Assembly (NCBI RefSeq): GCF_003857035.1
Contig: NZ_QGSY01000077.1
Span: 1 to 50,274, forward strand
Direction of reading: 5' to 3'
DNA length: 50,274 bases
Source: Micromonospora arida
GTDB taxonomy: Bacteria; Actinomycetota; Actinomycetes; Mycobacteriales; Micromonosporaceae
Translations under genes and position numbers: made by a program
Notes under the pieces: generated by a model
What the model was told of the DNA's origin: nothing
The model's database searches: none
The model's input: only the letters and a program-made list of their open reading frames with translations
Shown: positions 34,539 through 43,838 of the stretch, piece by piece
Layout: each line of letters starts with the position of its first letter
Position numbering within the stretch: the first letter of the stretch is position 1

Positions 34539-35952
34539 CGAGATCGCCGCGTTCACTGGGCGGGGTGTGCTGACCGTCGTCCCACGGGCGGCGTCCGGGC
34601 GCACCCTCGCCGACGACCCCACCGAACTGCTCCGCCACCCTGTCGAGGAGTTCCTTCCCGCGCCGGCCACCGTCGACCGGGTCGCCGAGGCGCTCACCCG
34701 GGAAGGCCTGGCGATCGATGCGCGAACCGACGTGGGCCTGACGGTCAGCGGCGAGCAGGGCCTGCTCCGCGACGTCTTCGGCAGCGTCGTCGCCGTGGTC
34801 CGCAACAAGTACATCCGCGATTCCCCGCGGTACGAACTCGTGGCGCAGGGCCCGCTGCGCTCCCGGGTGTGCACCGACCTCATCGGTGCGGTCTCGGCAC
34901 CGCGATCCGGATTCGAGCTGACCGCGACCGCGTCGCCGCCAATGGTGCGCGGTACCGGGCACCACCTCAACCTTCCCGGCGACGCGGTCCGAGTGGCCCG
35001 AGCCGAGAAACTCCACGCCGCCGGCATCCGCGGCCAGGGCGTCCGGGTCGTCATGGTCGACACCGGCCTCTACGACCATCCGCATCACCGGCAGCACGGC
35101 TACCGGACGAGCGTCGTGGCCGCACTGCCACAGCTCGATCCCGCCGTCGACGAACGCGGCCACGGCACCGCGATGTCGGCGTTGCTCCTGGCGGTGGCGC
35201 CCGACGTGTCCCTCACGATGGTCAAGATGGCCACCGAGGGCTTCTCCTTTCCCGTCGCCGCGTTCCAGCGGGCGGTGCAGCTGGAACCCGACGTCATCTC
35301 CTGCAGCTGGGGCACCCTGCGCTCGGAACCCCACCTGCATCTCGAGGTCGCCAACGCGATCCGGCGGGGCTGCACCGTGCTGTTCGCCGCGGGTAACGGC
35401 TCGACCGACCGGCCGACAGCGATGTTCCAGTCCATCGCCACCCCTGGTGCGATCACCGTCGGCGGGGTGCACATCGGCCCCGACGGCGCGCTGCGGGCCG
35501 CCGATCTCGCCTCCAGCTACCGGTCGGCGGTCTTTCCCGGGCGGGCCGTGCCGGACGTGTCCGGCCCGTGCGGCATGTTGCCCAACGGCAACTACATCCT
35601 GTTCCCGACCCAGCCCGGTTGCCTGTTCGACCGCCGCAACAGCAAGTACGACGGTACGGGGGCGGACGACGGCTGGCTCGTTTCGAGCGGCACGTCAGGT
35701 GCCACGGCGTACGCCGCCGGCGTGGTGGCACTGGTGATTCAGCAGGGCCGGGCGAGCACTGTGGAATCGTTGGCCGCGGACTGCGTGCCGGTTACGCAGG
35801 GCCGTTCCATCACCGGGGACGAGTGCGGCGGCGCGAGTCCGAACCCGGCCACCGGCCACGGTCTGCTCACCGCGCACCGATTGGACGGGGCTGTCGCCGC
35901 TGATCGACCGCTGTTACGCTCCTCGATGGACAGACGGGGGATCTCTGCGTGA
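34528..35952 (+). CDS. Subtilase (S8) without signal peptide
   Basis: A 474-residue subtilisin-family serine protease. The triad lies in VDTGLYDHP (Asp), ERGHGTAM (His) and SSGTSGATA (Ser), with the oxyanion Asn in AAGNG. Residues 1-150 form a prodomain-like part. I see no signal peptide or membrane helix at the N-terminus, so it may act inside the cell. That is unusual for a biosynthetic operon of this kind: it could cleave a leader or a peptide intermediate, or act as self-resistance. It overlaps both neighbours (11 nt and a GTGA), so it belongs to the operon. Confidence 0.88.
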   Translation: MIDDEIAAFTGRGVLTVVPRAASGRTLADDPTELLRHPVEEFLPAPATVDRVAEALTREGLAIDARTDVGLTVSGEQGLLRDVFGSVVAVVRNKYIRDSPRYELVAQGPLRSRVCTDLIGAVSAPRSGFELTATASPPMVRGTGHHLNLPGDAVRVARAEKLHAAGIRGQGVRVVMVDTGLYDHPHHRQHGYRTSVVAALPQLDPAVDERGHGTAMSALLLAVAPDVSLTMVKMATEGFSFPVAAFQRAVQLEPDVISCSWGTLRSEPHLHLEVANAIRRGCTVLFAAGNGSTDRPTAMFQSIATPGAITVGGVHIGPDGALRAADLASSYRSAVFPGRAVPDVSGPCGMLPNGNYILFPTQPGCLFDRRNSKYDGTGADDGWLVSSGTSGATAYAAGVVALVIQQGRASTVESLAADCVPVTQGRSITGDECGGASPNPATGHGLLTAHRLDGAVAADRPLLRSSMDRRGISA

Positions 35953-37232
35953 ATGGACCAGTGCGTGCCGCCGCCAGAGAGCCCCAGACAGCAGACATCC
36001 GGCCGCATCAGATCGTGCGCTTCGTCGGAGGCCGCGGGGTCGCGGCGCTGGCCGACCAGTTCCTGTTGTTCGCCATCCCGCTGCTGGTCTTCAAGACCAC
36101 CGGCAGTGTCGCCGCGAGCGGGCTCGTCTTCCTGGTCGAGTGGCTTCCGCGGGTCATCTTCGTCCCCGTCGCCGGGGTGCTCGCCGACCGGGTCGACGGC
36201 TACCGGCTCTATCTGATCGCCGACAGCGTCCGGGCGCTCCTCGCCGCGGCCGCCTTCGCCGCCGTGCTGGCCTGGCCGGACGCGACGGTGGTGACGCTGA
36301 GCGTTCTTGCCGCATCCATGTCCCTGGCCAGTGCTCAGGCGTACATCGCGATGGAGACCACCCTCCCCCGTTTCGTGCCCGCCGAGCACATGGTGCGGGC
36401 CCAGTCCGTCATCCAGGGCACCGAGCAGGCGAGCACGGTGCTCGGACCGGCCCTCGCGGTCCTGCTGGCCACACTGTTGGGGACGACCGATCTCCTGCTG
36501 GTGACCGGGGCGCTGTTCGCGCTCACCGCGCTCAACGTCCTGACGCTGCGCGGCAGCCTGAGCAGTGCGGTCACCAATGCAGAGCCCACGACGGTACGCG
36601 GCGTGCTGGCCTCGGTGGCCGAGGGCGGGCGGACGCTGTTCAAGCTCCCCCCGATGGTGGGCCTGGTCGGGCTGACGATGATGGTGAACCTCATGGTCGG
36701 TGTCGGCATGGCGACCAGCGCCGCCATCACCACCGGCACCTTCGGCAAGCCCGACCGCTACTTCGGGGTTCTGTCCTTCGCCGAAGGCGTGCTCTCCCTG
36801 TTGATCTTCTTCATCATCCCGCGACTGTCCCGGCGCATCAGTCCGCTGGTCGCCATCCTGGGCACGTTCGTGATCATCTGCCTGGGCGGGCTCGCGATCA
36901 GCCAAGCGACCACGTTCACCCAGTTCGCCATCGGTTACACGATGCTGATCGGCACGGTCGGCATCCTGAACGTCTTCATCCGCGCCGAACGAGTCCGCCG
37001 CATTCCCCGCGAACACCTCGGCAAGACGATCGGCCTCATCGTCCTGCTGAACCAGGTCTCCCTGCCGATCTCGGGTTTCGTCGTCGCCGTCTTCGCCACC
37101 GCGCACGGCCCACAGGCCGTACTACTCGGCGCGGTGCTCGGATCCGTTCTCATCGCCGTTCTGTTGCTCCCACTGGTCCTTCAACTGAGGTATCCCCATG
37201 CGCATCCTGATCCTGCACCGAATCACCGATGA
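35949..37232 (+). CDS. MFS exporter
   Basis: A 427-residue major facilitator with about 12 membrane helices. The loop after helix 2 has VAGVLADRVDGYR, the MFS motif A-like GxxADRxx. A long central loop divides the two halves. As in bacilysin-type loci (BacE), it probably exports the final product and gives self-resistance; this is inference. GTG at 35949 overlaps the subtilase stop (GTGA). Its C-terminal end overlaps the start of the next ligase gene by 35 nt. Confidence 0.9.
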   Translation: MNGPVRAAAREPQTADIRPHQIVRFVGGRGVAALADQFLLFAIPLLVFKTTGSVAASGLVFLVEWLPRVIFVPVAGVLADRVDGYRLYLIADSVRALLAAAAFAAVLAWPDATVVTLSVLAASMSLASAQAYIAMETTLPRFVPAEHMVRAQSVIQGTEQASTVLGPALAVLLATLLGTTDLLLVTGALFALTALNVLTLRGSLSSAVTNAEPTTVRGVLASVAEGGRTLFKLPPMVGLVGLTMMVNLMVGVGMATSAAITTGTFGKPDRYFGVLSFAEGVLSLLIFFIIPRLSRRISPLVAILGTFVIICLGGLAISQATTFTQFAIGYTMLIGTVGILNVFIRAERVRRIPREHLGKTIGLIVLLNQVSLPISGFVVAVFATAHGPQAVLLGAVLGSVLIAVLLLPLVLQLRYPHAHPDPAPNHR

Positions 37233-38421
37233 CATCATCCGCTACGCGGATGGCCTCGACTTCGACGCCCACGAGGTGACGTTCATCGGTACGGCCGAGC
37301 GCATGGCGACACTGCCCGCACGGCTGCCCGGCACACGGATCGAACGGCCCGGGACCGGCGCCACGGAGACCGAGGTGGTGACAGCGCTCGCCGGCCAGCC
37401 ACGACCAGACCTGGTCATCGCCCAGTCCGAGTTCGACCTGATCGCCGCGGCCCGCATCCGGGAGGCGCTGGGCGTGCCCGGCCCACGCGAGGCCGACGTG
37501 CTTCCCGTACGGGACAAGGTCATGATGAAGGCCGCCGCTTCCCGGGCGGGTCTGCGTGTGCCGCGCTACCTCCCGCTGGCCTCGGCCCTCGCCGGAGCCG
37601 CCATCCCGTGGTCGGGCAGGACGGTTCTCAAGCCGCTCGACGGCGCATCCAGCCAGGGCGTACGCGTATTCGACACCGCCGAAGCAGCCCTCGAGGCGGT
37701 ACGCCGGAGCGGCCTGCCCTCCGACGCGGACCCGAGCGGCTTCGAGATCGAGGAGTTCGTCGGCGGCCCGATCATCCACGTCGACGGGCTGGCCGTCGAC
37801 GGCATACCGGTCACTCTCCAGGCCAGCCGCTACGTCGGCACCTGCCTCGGGTACGCCGAGGGCAGTCCGCTCGGCTCGGTGCAGACGGACACCCCGCCTG
37901 CCGTCGTGGAGTGGACCACCGCCTGCCTACAGGCCGTCGGCATCACCACGAGCCTGTTCCACCTCGAAGGCATCGAGACGCCTGACGGCCTGGTCTTCCT
38001 CGAGGTCGCCAGCCGGTTTGGCGGGGCCGGCGTGGCCGACACCTTCGAACTGGCGACTGGCGTGCACATGCCGTCGGTGCAACTGCGGGCCCTCTCGACG
38101 CCCGGTGCGTCCGCCCCCGAGGCTCGCGACGCCGGCCCGGACGCCCGGTACGGCTGGTTCATCTTCCCCGGTCACACGGTGGGCGGGAGGTTCTGCACGA
38201 TCAAGGGTGCGGACGAGTTCCGGCGCAGCCCGCTGACCTGGCGCTGGGTGCAACGCACCGAGGACGAGCCGGTCAGTCAGGCCCTCAGCTACGCCGAGTA
38301 CGACGTACCCATCGCCGGTATCGTCGGCCCGGCATCCACGGCCGTGCTCGAACAATTCCTGCGGGACATGTTCGCCTCCATCAAGGTCACCGCTGCCGAC
38401 AAGGCGGACAACCATGTCTGA
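37198..38421 (+). CDS. ATP-grasp ligase (second)
   Basis: A 407-residue ATP-grasp enzyme. The ATP-binding strand is VLKPLDGASSQGVRV, followed by IEEFVGGPIIHVDG and the metal-binding LEGIETPDGLVFLEVASR. The N-terminal domain is a Rossmann-like part (RILILHRITDD). It is a distinct paralogue of the ligase at 27971, with a different N-terminal domain, so it may join a different pair of substrates. The ATG has gagg upstream and lies inside the MFS gene. It overlaps the third ligase gene by 8 nt. Confidence 0.85.
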   Translation: MRILILHRITDDIIRYADGLDFDAHEVTFIGTAERMATLPARLPGTRIERPGTGATETEVVTALAGQPRPDLVIAQSEFDLIAAARIREALGVPGPREADVLPVRDKVMMKAAASRAGLRVPRYLPLASALAGAAIPWSGRTVLKPLDGASSQGVRVFDTAEAALEAVRRSGLPSDADPSGFEIEEFVGGPIIHVDGLAVDGIPVTLQASRYVGTCLGYAEGSPLGSVQTDTPPAVVEWTTACLQAVGITTSLFHLEGIETPDGLVFLEVASRFGGAGVADTFELATGVHMPSVQLRALSTPGASAPEARDAGPDARYGWFIFPGHTVGGRFCTIKGADEFRRSPLTWRWVQRTEDEPVSQALSYAEYDVPIAGIVGPASTAVLEQFLRDMFASIKVTAADKADNHV

Positions 38422-39601
38422 GCTGCTGCTGGTCGGGGTCGGCTTCATGGGCAGGCCCTACCTCACTGCCGCGCGACGGCTGGGTCTGCAGGTGGCAGCC
38501 GTGGAGGGCGCGTCCCGAGCCGCCGACACGGCCGGGCTCGTCGACCACATCCGGGTGGCCCCCGGCAATCATGACGAGCAGTGGGCCCAAGGAGCCTGGG
38601 CCGCCGCGGCTGACCGCAAGCCGGCGGGAGTGGTGGCGTTCACCGAGAACAACGTCCTCGGCGCGGCACTGCTCCAGGATCGGCTCGGCCTTCCCGGCCC
38701 GTCCCTGCACGCCGCGACCCTCTCGCGCAACAAGGCCCTGCAGAGGGGCCTGTTCGCGGCGGCGGGCATCCGCCAACCCGAGTACCTGATGACCGACGAT
38801 CTGGAATCGGCGCGCGACTGGGCCGCCGCCCGCCTGCCGGTTGTCGTGAAGCCACTGTCCTCCGCGGGAAGCGAGGGGGTGGAGCTGGTAAAAGACCTGG
38901 ACGCCTTCCAGGACGCGGTAGCACGCCGAAACGACGAGGGCCCGCTCCTGGTGGAGACGGCTGTGGACGGCCCGGAATACAGCTGGGAGGCCCTGCTCAG
39001 CGACGGGAAGGTGTGGCTGGCCAACCTCACCGCCAAGGAGACCGCCGAGCCGCCCCACTTCGTCGAGATCGCGCATCGCACCGGCATCCAGCTCGACGAA
39101 GAGGCCGCGGCCGAGGTGACGGAATTCTGCACCGCGGTGGTCGCCGCCGTCGGCATGCGCACCGGCATCGTGCACCTCGAGTTCCGGCTCGCCGCCGACG
39201 GGCCGACCCTGATGGAGATCGCCGTCCGGACCCCCGGCGACTACCTGATGGATCTGCTCAGCCTCACCTACGGGCTGGACTGGTTCGAGATGGTCGTCCG
39301 GCTCGCCATGGCGATGCCCCTGCCCGAACCACCGCCACGCCCCGTCGCGTACGCGGCGAGCTACCTCCCCGTCGCGCCGCCCGGCATCCTGGTCGAGATG
39401 CGGGGCATGGCCGAGATCGAAGCACACCCGGCCTTCGTCAGGTGCGGCTGGTGGAAGAACCCCGGCGACGCCGTGCCGGCGGCCACCTGGAGCGCCGAAC
39501 GCGCTGGGTACCTCATCGTGTCGGCCGAAACCCCGGCGCTCCGCGACGAAGCACTGGAGTTCGTCCGTAAGACGCTGACCATCGTCAGCCGCCCAGGCTG
39601 A
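38414..39601 (+). CDS. ATP-grasp ligase (third)
   Basis: A 395-residue ATP-grasp enzyme. Marks are VVKPLSSAGSEGVEL, then VETAVDGPEYSWEAL and the metal-binding LEFRLAADGPTLMEIAVR, with a beta-rich C-terminal domain. The N-terminal ELLLVGVGFMGRPYLTAA is a Rossmann-like start typical of the carboxylate-amine ligases. It is the last gene of the operon. Together with the two others, it allows up to three amide bonds without NRPS condensation domains. Which amines and acids it uses cannot be told from sequence. Confidence 0.85.
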   Translation: MSELLLVGVGFMGRPYLTAARRLGLQVAAVEGASRAADTAGLVDHIRVAPGNHDEQWAQGAWAAAADRKPAGVVAFTENNVLGAALLQDRLGLPGPSLHAATLSRNKALQRGLFAAAGIRQPEYLMTDDLESARDWAAARLPVVVKPLSSAGSEGVELVKDLDAFQDAVARRNDEGPLLVETAVDGPEYSWEALLSDGKVWLANLTAKETAEPPHFVEIAHRTGIQLDEEAAAEVTEFCTAVVAAVGMRTGIVHLEFRLAADGPTLMEIAVRTPGDYLMDLLSLTYGLDWFEMVVRLAMAMPLPEPPPRPVAYAASYLPVAPPGILVEMRGMAEIEAHPAFVRCGWWKNPGDAVPAATWSAERAGYLIVSAETPALRDEALEFVRKTLTIVSRPG

Positions 39602-39616
39602 ATCGCCGAGGCGCCG

Positions 39617-39643
39617 GGACAGGGACCGTGACCACGGCTGTCC
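39617..39643. terminator. Probable terminator of the biosynthetic operon
   Basis: Arms ggacag (39617-39622) and ctgtcc (39638-39643), with inner ccgt/acgg pairs around a 4-nt loop, 16 nt after the last ligase gene. A 3-nt bulge weakens it. Confidence 0.5.
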
Positions 39644-39832
39644 AGGGCCGGCTCATCATCAAGTGACCGTTGCTGTTGGGCGCCGGCGAAGGCGCTGGTG
39701 GAGCAGGTTGCGTACGTCACTGGTTGACCGCTGACTACCCCCAAAGACCTGGCGGGGCGCCTTGCTGAGGATGGACGACAACGGCCGTGGTTCCGCCGGA
39801 ACTCCCGATTCCCTCGCGGTAAGCGGTCGGGG

Positions 39833-42823
39833 TCAGGCCGTGCCGCGGTCGACTCCCCCGTCTCGGAAGAAGAGCAGTTGCTCGACGAAGAGGTACAGCC
39901 GCTCGATCTCCGTGGTGAGAAGTAGCTGGTCGTGCCAACCCAGGCCCGATGGCCTGAAGGGGGACAACAGATGCGAGGCTTGCCGAATACTGCCCTCGGA
40001 CACCTCGGCCAGCGCGTCCAACAGCAGGTCCGGGTGTCGGGTAGGACCCGTTTCGTACAACTCGCCGGCCGCACCTCGGCCCCTCGCAACATCCAGCACG
40101 AAGAGGATTGCCGGGTCGGTCTCACCCGGTACGTTTCGGTCGACCTGGCCGACGACGCCCGGGTACGCCGGCTGACCCGGCCCACCGACTGAGGGCGTTG
40201 CCTCGTTCTCGTCCGCCCTCTGCTCTGGCCGTCCCACCCACGGGCGATCGAGATTCGCCAAGGCGATGAGCAGCCGTTGCGCCGGAGGCCGCCGGGCGAT
40301 ATTCGCCCAGCCGTCGATCCGCTGATGCTGGATCTGATACGGAAGCTCGACATCGGCGGCTTCGGCCGCGGTAACGCCGTGGGAGCCACCAGACGGGCTT
40401 GAGGATTCCGCCTCGGCGCCCTCCGACGAGGGCTGACCCTGTTCGGTCAACTCACCGAGGACGTTCATGACGGCACGGCGGACCACCGCCACTCGCTCGA
40501 CGGCCAACGCGGACCTGAGCATCCTCCGATTGACCTTACGGGGCCTCGTCAGCACGAAGCCGTACCGGCGGTGGGCACTCGTCAGCACGAAGCCGTAGCG
40601 GCGGTAGGGATCAGCGGATTCGAGATCGGACCAGAACGGGTCTTGCAGCAGCCACCGGAGCAGTTGCAGTGGAGCCCGTATCAGGGCAGGTCCTCGATTT
40701 CGGACCCGGTCCGCACCGATGCGGTCGAGTTCCGCCCTCGACGCTGGGGCACTGGCCCGAGCCGTACTGCTTCGGTTGCCCTGGACCAGCACGAGGAAGG
40801 CGAACGCGAAAGCGAATGCCGCCACCAGATACAGCAGGTTGTCCGGCAGGGCTTCACCGACCGCCAACGAGAGGATCACCGCAGCCGTCGTTGACAGCAG
40901 CGTCAGCGAACCAACGAACCAGTCGCGCCGCCGATGCCTCAGGTAGACCTCGTGGATCTCGGCAAGTTCCTCCCGCTCTCGCCGAGCCCGAACCGCCTCG
41001 ATCCTGTCCACCAACCGCCGCCGCTCGTCCGGCCAGCGGAGGGCCAACTCATCGAAGCGCCGTTCGATCTGGCTGTCGACCTGTCGCCTGTTCGCCCCGT
41101 GGATCGAACGCCGCAGCGCATCGGCGTCACGGGACCGGTCCAGCCCGAGGTCGGCGAGTTCGCCGTAGAGCCTGGGGAAGTCGACCGGCTCGTCTCGCCT
41201 CGTGCCATGCTGCTGAACTCCCCCGATCAGAGCCGCCAGGGCCCTTGCCAGGGATTCGCCATCACGGTAGACGAGCACCTCGTCGTAGACATCCCGCAGC
41301 AGGCGCAGCACCTCGGTGCTTGCGTAGCCGATCACGATCAGGACGTGTCTCGGCTGGATGCCGGCCGGCACGGCGGGGCCGCCCGTGCGGTCAGTCCTGA
41401 TCGGGGGCATGGTGAGCCGAACCGCCACGTCCTCTTCGGCCCGCTCGGTCTCGTCGGTGTAGAACATCGCCTCGCTGAGCCTGATCAGGAGGCGTTCGCC
41501 GTGCCGGGTGTCCACCGTGTAGTGGAACCCCAACTCCGGATCGCGGGTGACCGGCCCGATGTGCCGCAGGACGCGGCGGATGGCCCGGTCGACGCCTTCG
41601 CGGTCGAGAACCGTGAGATCGTCCGGTACGTCGCCCGCTTCGATTTCCTTTGCGTCCGCGTCCAGCGCGTCGAAGGACTGAAATGCCAGCTGCAGAAGGG
41701 ACCGCGGAATGCCACCGCTGTTGCGGAGGAGCTTGCGCATGGCGTCGTCGCTGAACGGCCAGGGGGCCCGGTAGCTCGGCGACATCTGCGTGCCGAGGGA
41801 CGCGACAACGTACCGGCCGATCAGATCCCGCGCCTCGTCGGGCTGCAACGTCGAGCAGGCGATCTCGTTCGCGCCAAAGCGTTGCCGCAGGTCCTGCGGG
41901 AGCATCTCCCACGCGCGGTCGTTGCTGGCGACGATGAGCATGCCCCTGAGGTCGGGAATCGCCTCGACCAGGGAGTGCAGCAGCCCAGCCCCCTCCGGTA
42001 CCACATGCTCCTGGGCATCCAGGAGCAGCTTCTCGGCCTGGTCGAGGATGAGCACGAGCGGCCGACCCGCCTGCTCGCAGACCAGCGTCAGCAACTGAAG
42101 GCCGTAGCGGCACTGGTCCGGCGTGTCGAGCTGCCGCGAGATGCCAACGCGCCGCAGCTCGGGTTCACTGACCTGCCGCCCGAGCAACCAGTCGTACGCA
42201 GCATCCTTCAGGTCCGGTTCGAGCAGGTAGGTCAGGGCACGCTGAAAGTTCTTCTCGTCGCGTACGGCGTCCCGCATCCGCTCTGCTTGCGCCTCCAGCA
42301 GCAGACCGCGCTCCAACAGGTGGTTGTCGAACATCTGCAGCAAAACGGCGGGATCCCCGCGGAGGTCGTCCTGGATGTCGGAGGTCCCCGGCGACGGGTC
42401 GGCCACGGCCGACAGGGACCCGAGGAACCGCAGTGCCAGCTGCGTGAGGTCGGAGAGGGAGAGCTGCGCCATCAGCCGTCGGTACGCCTGCACGAAGTTC
42501 GGGCCGTCGAGCTTGACGTACAGCGGCAGCACCTTCGCGTCGCCGGGGTGGGTGGCGATCTGGCCGACGGCCACCCGGATGGCGTGGGTCTTGCCGGCAC
42601 CGTGGGCACCGTAGACGTAGGCGACCTGGCCGCTGGAGACGCCGCCCAGCTCGTGGGACCGGCGGAACCTGCTCGCCAGCAGGCTCAGCCGGCGGACCTG
42701 TTGCAGGTCCAGCGTGGGCGTGGTGCCGGCCCACCTCTGGTACGACTCCGCGAAGGGCCCCTCCTCGATGGCGGTGGTGGCCTGCGCGGGAAACGGATTC
42801 AGCCGGGGCAGCTCAGCGGACAC
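39833..42823 (-). CDS. Large membrane-associated P-loop ATPase
   Basis: A 996-residue ATPase, last in a three-gene operon. Walker A is GAHGAGKTHA (about residues 68-80) and Walker B LVLILDQAEKLL (near 255), followed by the sensor-like LIVASND, the plan of AAA/Orc-type P-loop proteins. Two membrane helices lie at about 632-680 (FVGSLTLLSTTAAVILSLAV and LLYLVAAFAFAFAFLVLV). The C-terminal 300 residues are unlike any family I know. A 33-bp in-frame duplication lies at 40545-40608. GTG at 42823 has aggagg 9 nt upstream and overlaps the preceding gene by 11 nt. Function unknown. Confidence 0.82.
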   Translation of the reverse strand: MSAELPRLNPFPAQATTAIEEGPFAESYQRWAGTTPTLDLQQVRRLSLLASRFRRSHELGGVSSGQVAYVYGAHGAGKTHAIRVAVGQIATHPGDAKVLPLYVKLDGPNFVQAYRRLMAQLSLSDLTQLALRFLGSLSAVADPSPGTSDIQDDLRGDPAVLLQMFDNHLLERGLLLEAQAERMRDAVRDEKNFQRALTYLLEPDLKDAAYDWLLGRQVSEPELRRVGISRQLDTPDQCRYGLQLLTLVCEQAGRPLVLILDQAEKLLLDAQEHVVPEGAGLLHSLVEAIPDLRGMLIVASNDRAWEMLPQDLRQRFGANEIACSTLQPDEARDLIGRYVVASLGTQMSPSYRAPWPFSDDAMRKLLRNSGGIPRSLLQLAFQSFDALDADAKEIEAGDVPDDLTVLDREGVDRAIRRVLRHIGPVTRDPELGFHYTVDTRHGERLLIRLSEAMFYTDETERAEEDVAVRLTMPPIRTDRTGGPAVPAGIQPRHVLIVIGYASTEVLRLLRDVYDEVLVYRDGESLARALAALIGGVQQHGTRRDEPVDFPRLYGELADLGLDRSRDADALRRSIHGANRRQVDSQIERRFDELALRWPDERRRLVDRIEAVRARREREELAEIHEVYLRHRRRDWFVGSLTLLSTTAAVILSLAVGEALPDNLLYLVAAFAFAFAFLVLVQGNRSSTARASAPASRAELDRIGADRVRNRGPALIRAPLQLLRWLLQDPFWSDLESADPYRRYGFVLTSAHRRYGFVLTRPRKVNRRMLRSALAVERVAVVRRAVMNVLGELTEQGQPSSEGAEAESSSPSGGSHGVTAAEAADVELPYQIQHQRIDGWANIARRPPAQRLLIALANLDRPWVGRPEQRADENEATPSVGGPGQPAYPGVVGQVDRNVPGETDPAILFVLDVARGRGAAGELYETGPTRHPDLLLDALAEVSEGSIRQASHLLSPFRPSGLGWHDQLLLTTEIERLYLFVEQLLFFRDGGVDRGTA
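40545..40608. repeat. 33-bp tandem in-frame duplication
   Basis: Two copies (40545-40575 and 40578-40608) differ at two positions and encode RRYGFVLT twice (residues about 738-759 of the ATPase). It is a recent in-frame duplication or a natural repeat. Confidence 0.85.
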
Positions 42824-43838
42824 GACGCAAGCCTCCTGCGTGGGGCGGAGCACTCTCGGCCTGTTGCACGGATTCTTCGATCCACTGCGCCGGGATGCGC
42901 AGGTTCCGCGCGGCGGGCCAGCACTCGTCCCCGTCATACTTGCGCAGCCTCCACTGCAGCAACCAACTGAGCCAGTGCAGCGCCCGCCCGACAGGCGGGC
43001 GGCGCGCGTCGAAGGTGTCCCGGATACCCTTCAACTCGAAGGGACACTCCAGGTCGGCCGCCTCGTGCTGCCACCGATTGCGGGCCAGCAGGTCGACGTC
43101 CTCTCCGCTCAGCAGCGGCACCTGCACCGGCAGTGCCCACCGCCGCCAGCGTTCACGCTCGTTCATTCGATCCAGGTCGGCGGTGTCGGCCGTGTGGTAG
43201 TCGTCCCGGGTGACGACGATGAGAAGGTCGACCCGTGCGAACACGACGGCCAGCGTGTCGAGGAAGTCGTCTTCCTGCATGCCCTCGATCAACAGGCCGA
43301 GCGTGTGGGCCGGCTTCATCCGCTTCCGCATGTAGTTCGCCAGGAAGCCGGCCTGGGCTTGCAGATCGAGAATCTCCGGCTGGGTCGGGCCGTTGGGGAC
43401 CACCTCGAGCAGACGGTCGCGGTGCTCGCCCCAGCCCCCCAGCTCCATCAGCTCGTTCCGGATCGCCTTCAGCACTTCCTGCGCACGCTGGAGGCTGTCG
43501 TGATTCTTCTCGTCGTACACCACCAGCTTGAACGTGTCGTCCAGTTGATGGAGCTCTCTGTACTGATGCGCGATGAGCTTGGCCAAGGAGGTTCGGCCGG
43601 TGGCCTCGCGGCCGGACAGCAGGAAGGCGGCGGCCCTGCCGTTTGCCGCAGCCTGCCCGAGCTGCTGCTCGATTTCGTCGAACGGCGCCGCGACGAAGTC
43701 CAGCAGCAGGGCACGATCCCGCTCGTTCCGGGGATCAAGATCACGATGACGGTACGGGTCGCCCTGGGTGAGGCCGTACCGTTTGAAGTCCACCTGTCCC
43801 TGCGACTTGCGGGCCCGAGAGCCGACGCCACCGCTCAT
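42813..43838 (-). CDS. P-loop-like protein with degenerate Walker A
   Basis: A 341-residue protein, middle gene of the operon. The expected Walker A is SGREATGRTSLA (about residues 74-85): the lysine of GxxxxGK[ST] is Arg. The strand LLIVVTRDD may be Walker B-like, and YDEKNHDSLQRAQEVL precedes a helical part. The protein may bind but not hydrolyse ATP, or act as a partner of the two intact ATPases. The C-terminal part is winged-helix-like (WLSWLLQWRLRKY). It overlaps both neighbours (4 and 11 nt). No family name is certain. Confidence 0.7.
   Translation of the reverse strand: MSGGVGSRARKSQGQVDFKRYGLTQGDPYRHRDLDPRNERDRALLLDFVAAPFDEIEQQLGQAAANGRAAAFLLSGREATGRTSLAKLIAHQYRELHQLDDTFKLVVYDEKNHDSLQRAQEVLKAIRNELMELGGWGEHRDRLLEVVPNGPTQPEILDLQAQAGFLANYMRKRMKPAHTLGLLIEGMQEDDFLDTLAVVFARVDLLIVVTRDDYHTADTADLDRMNERERWRRWALPVQVPLLSGEDVDLLARNRWQHEAADLECPFELKGIRDTFDARRPPVGRALHWLSWLLQWRLRKYDGDECWPAARNLRIPAQWIEESVQQAESAPPHAGGLRRVR

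Noticed and set aside
40934..42970. 678-residue plus-strand frame opposite the large ATPase
   Set aside because: Antisense shadow of a clear ATPase gene with Walker motifs.
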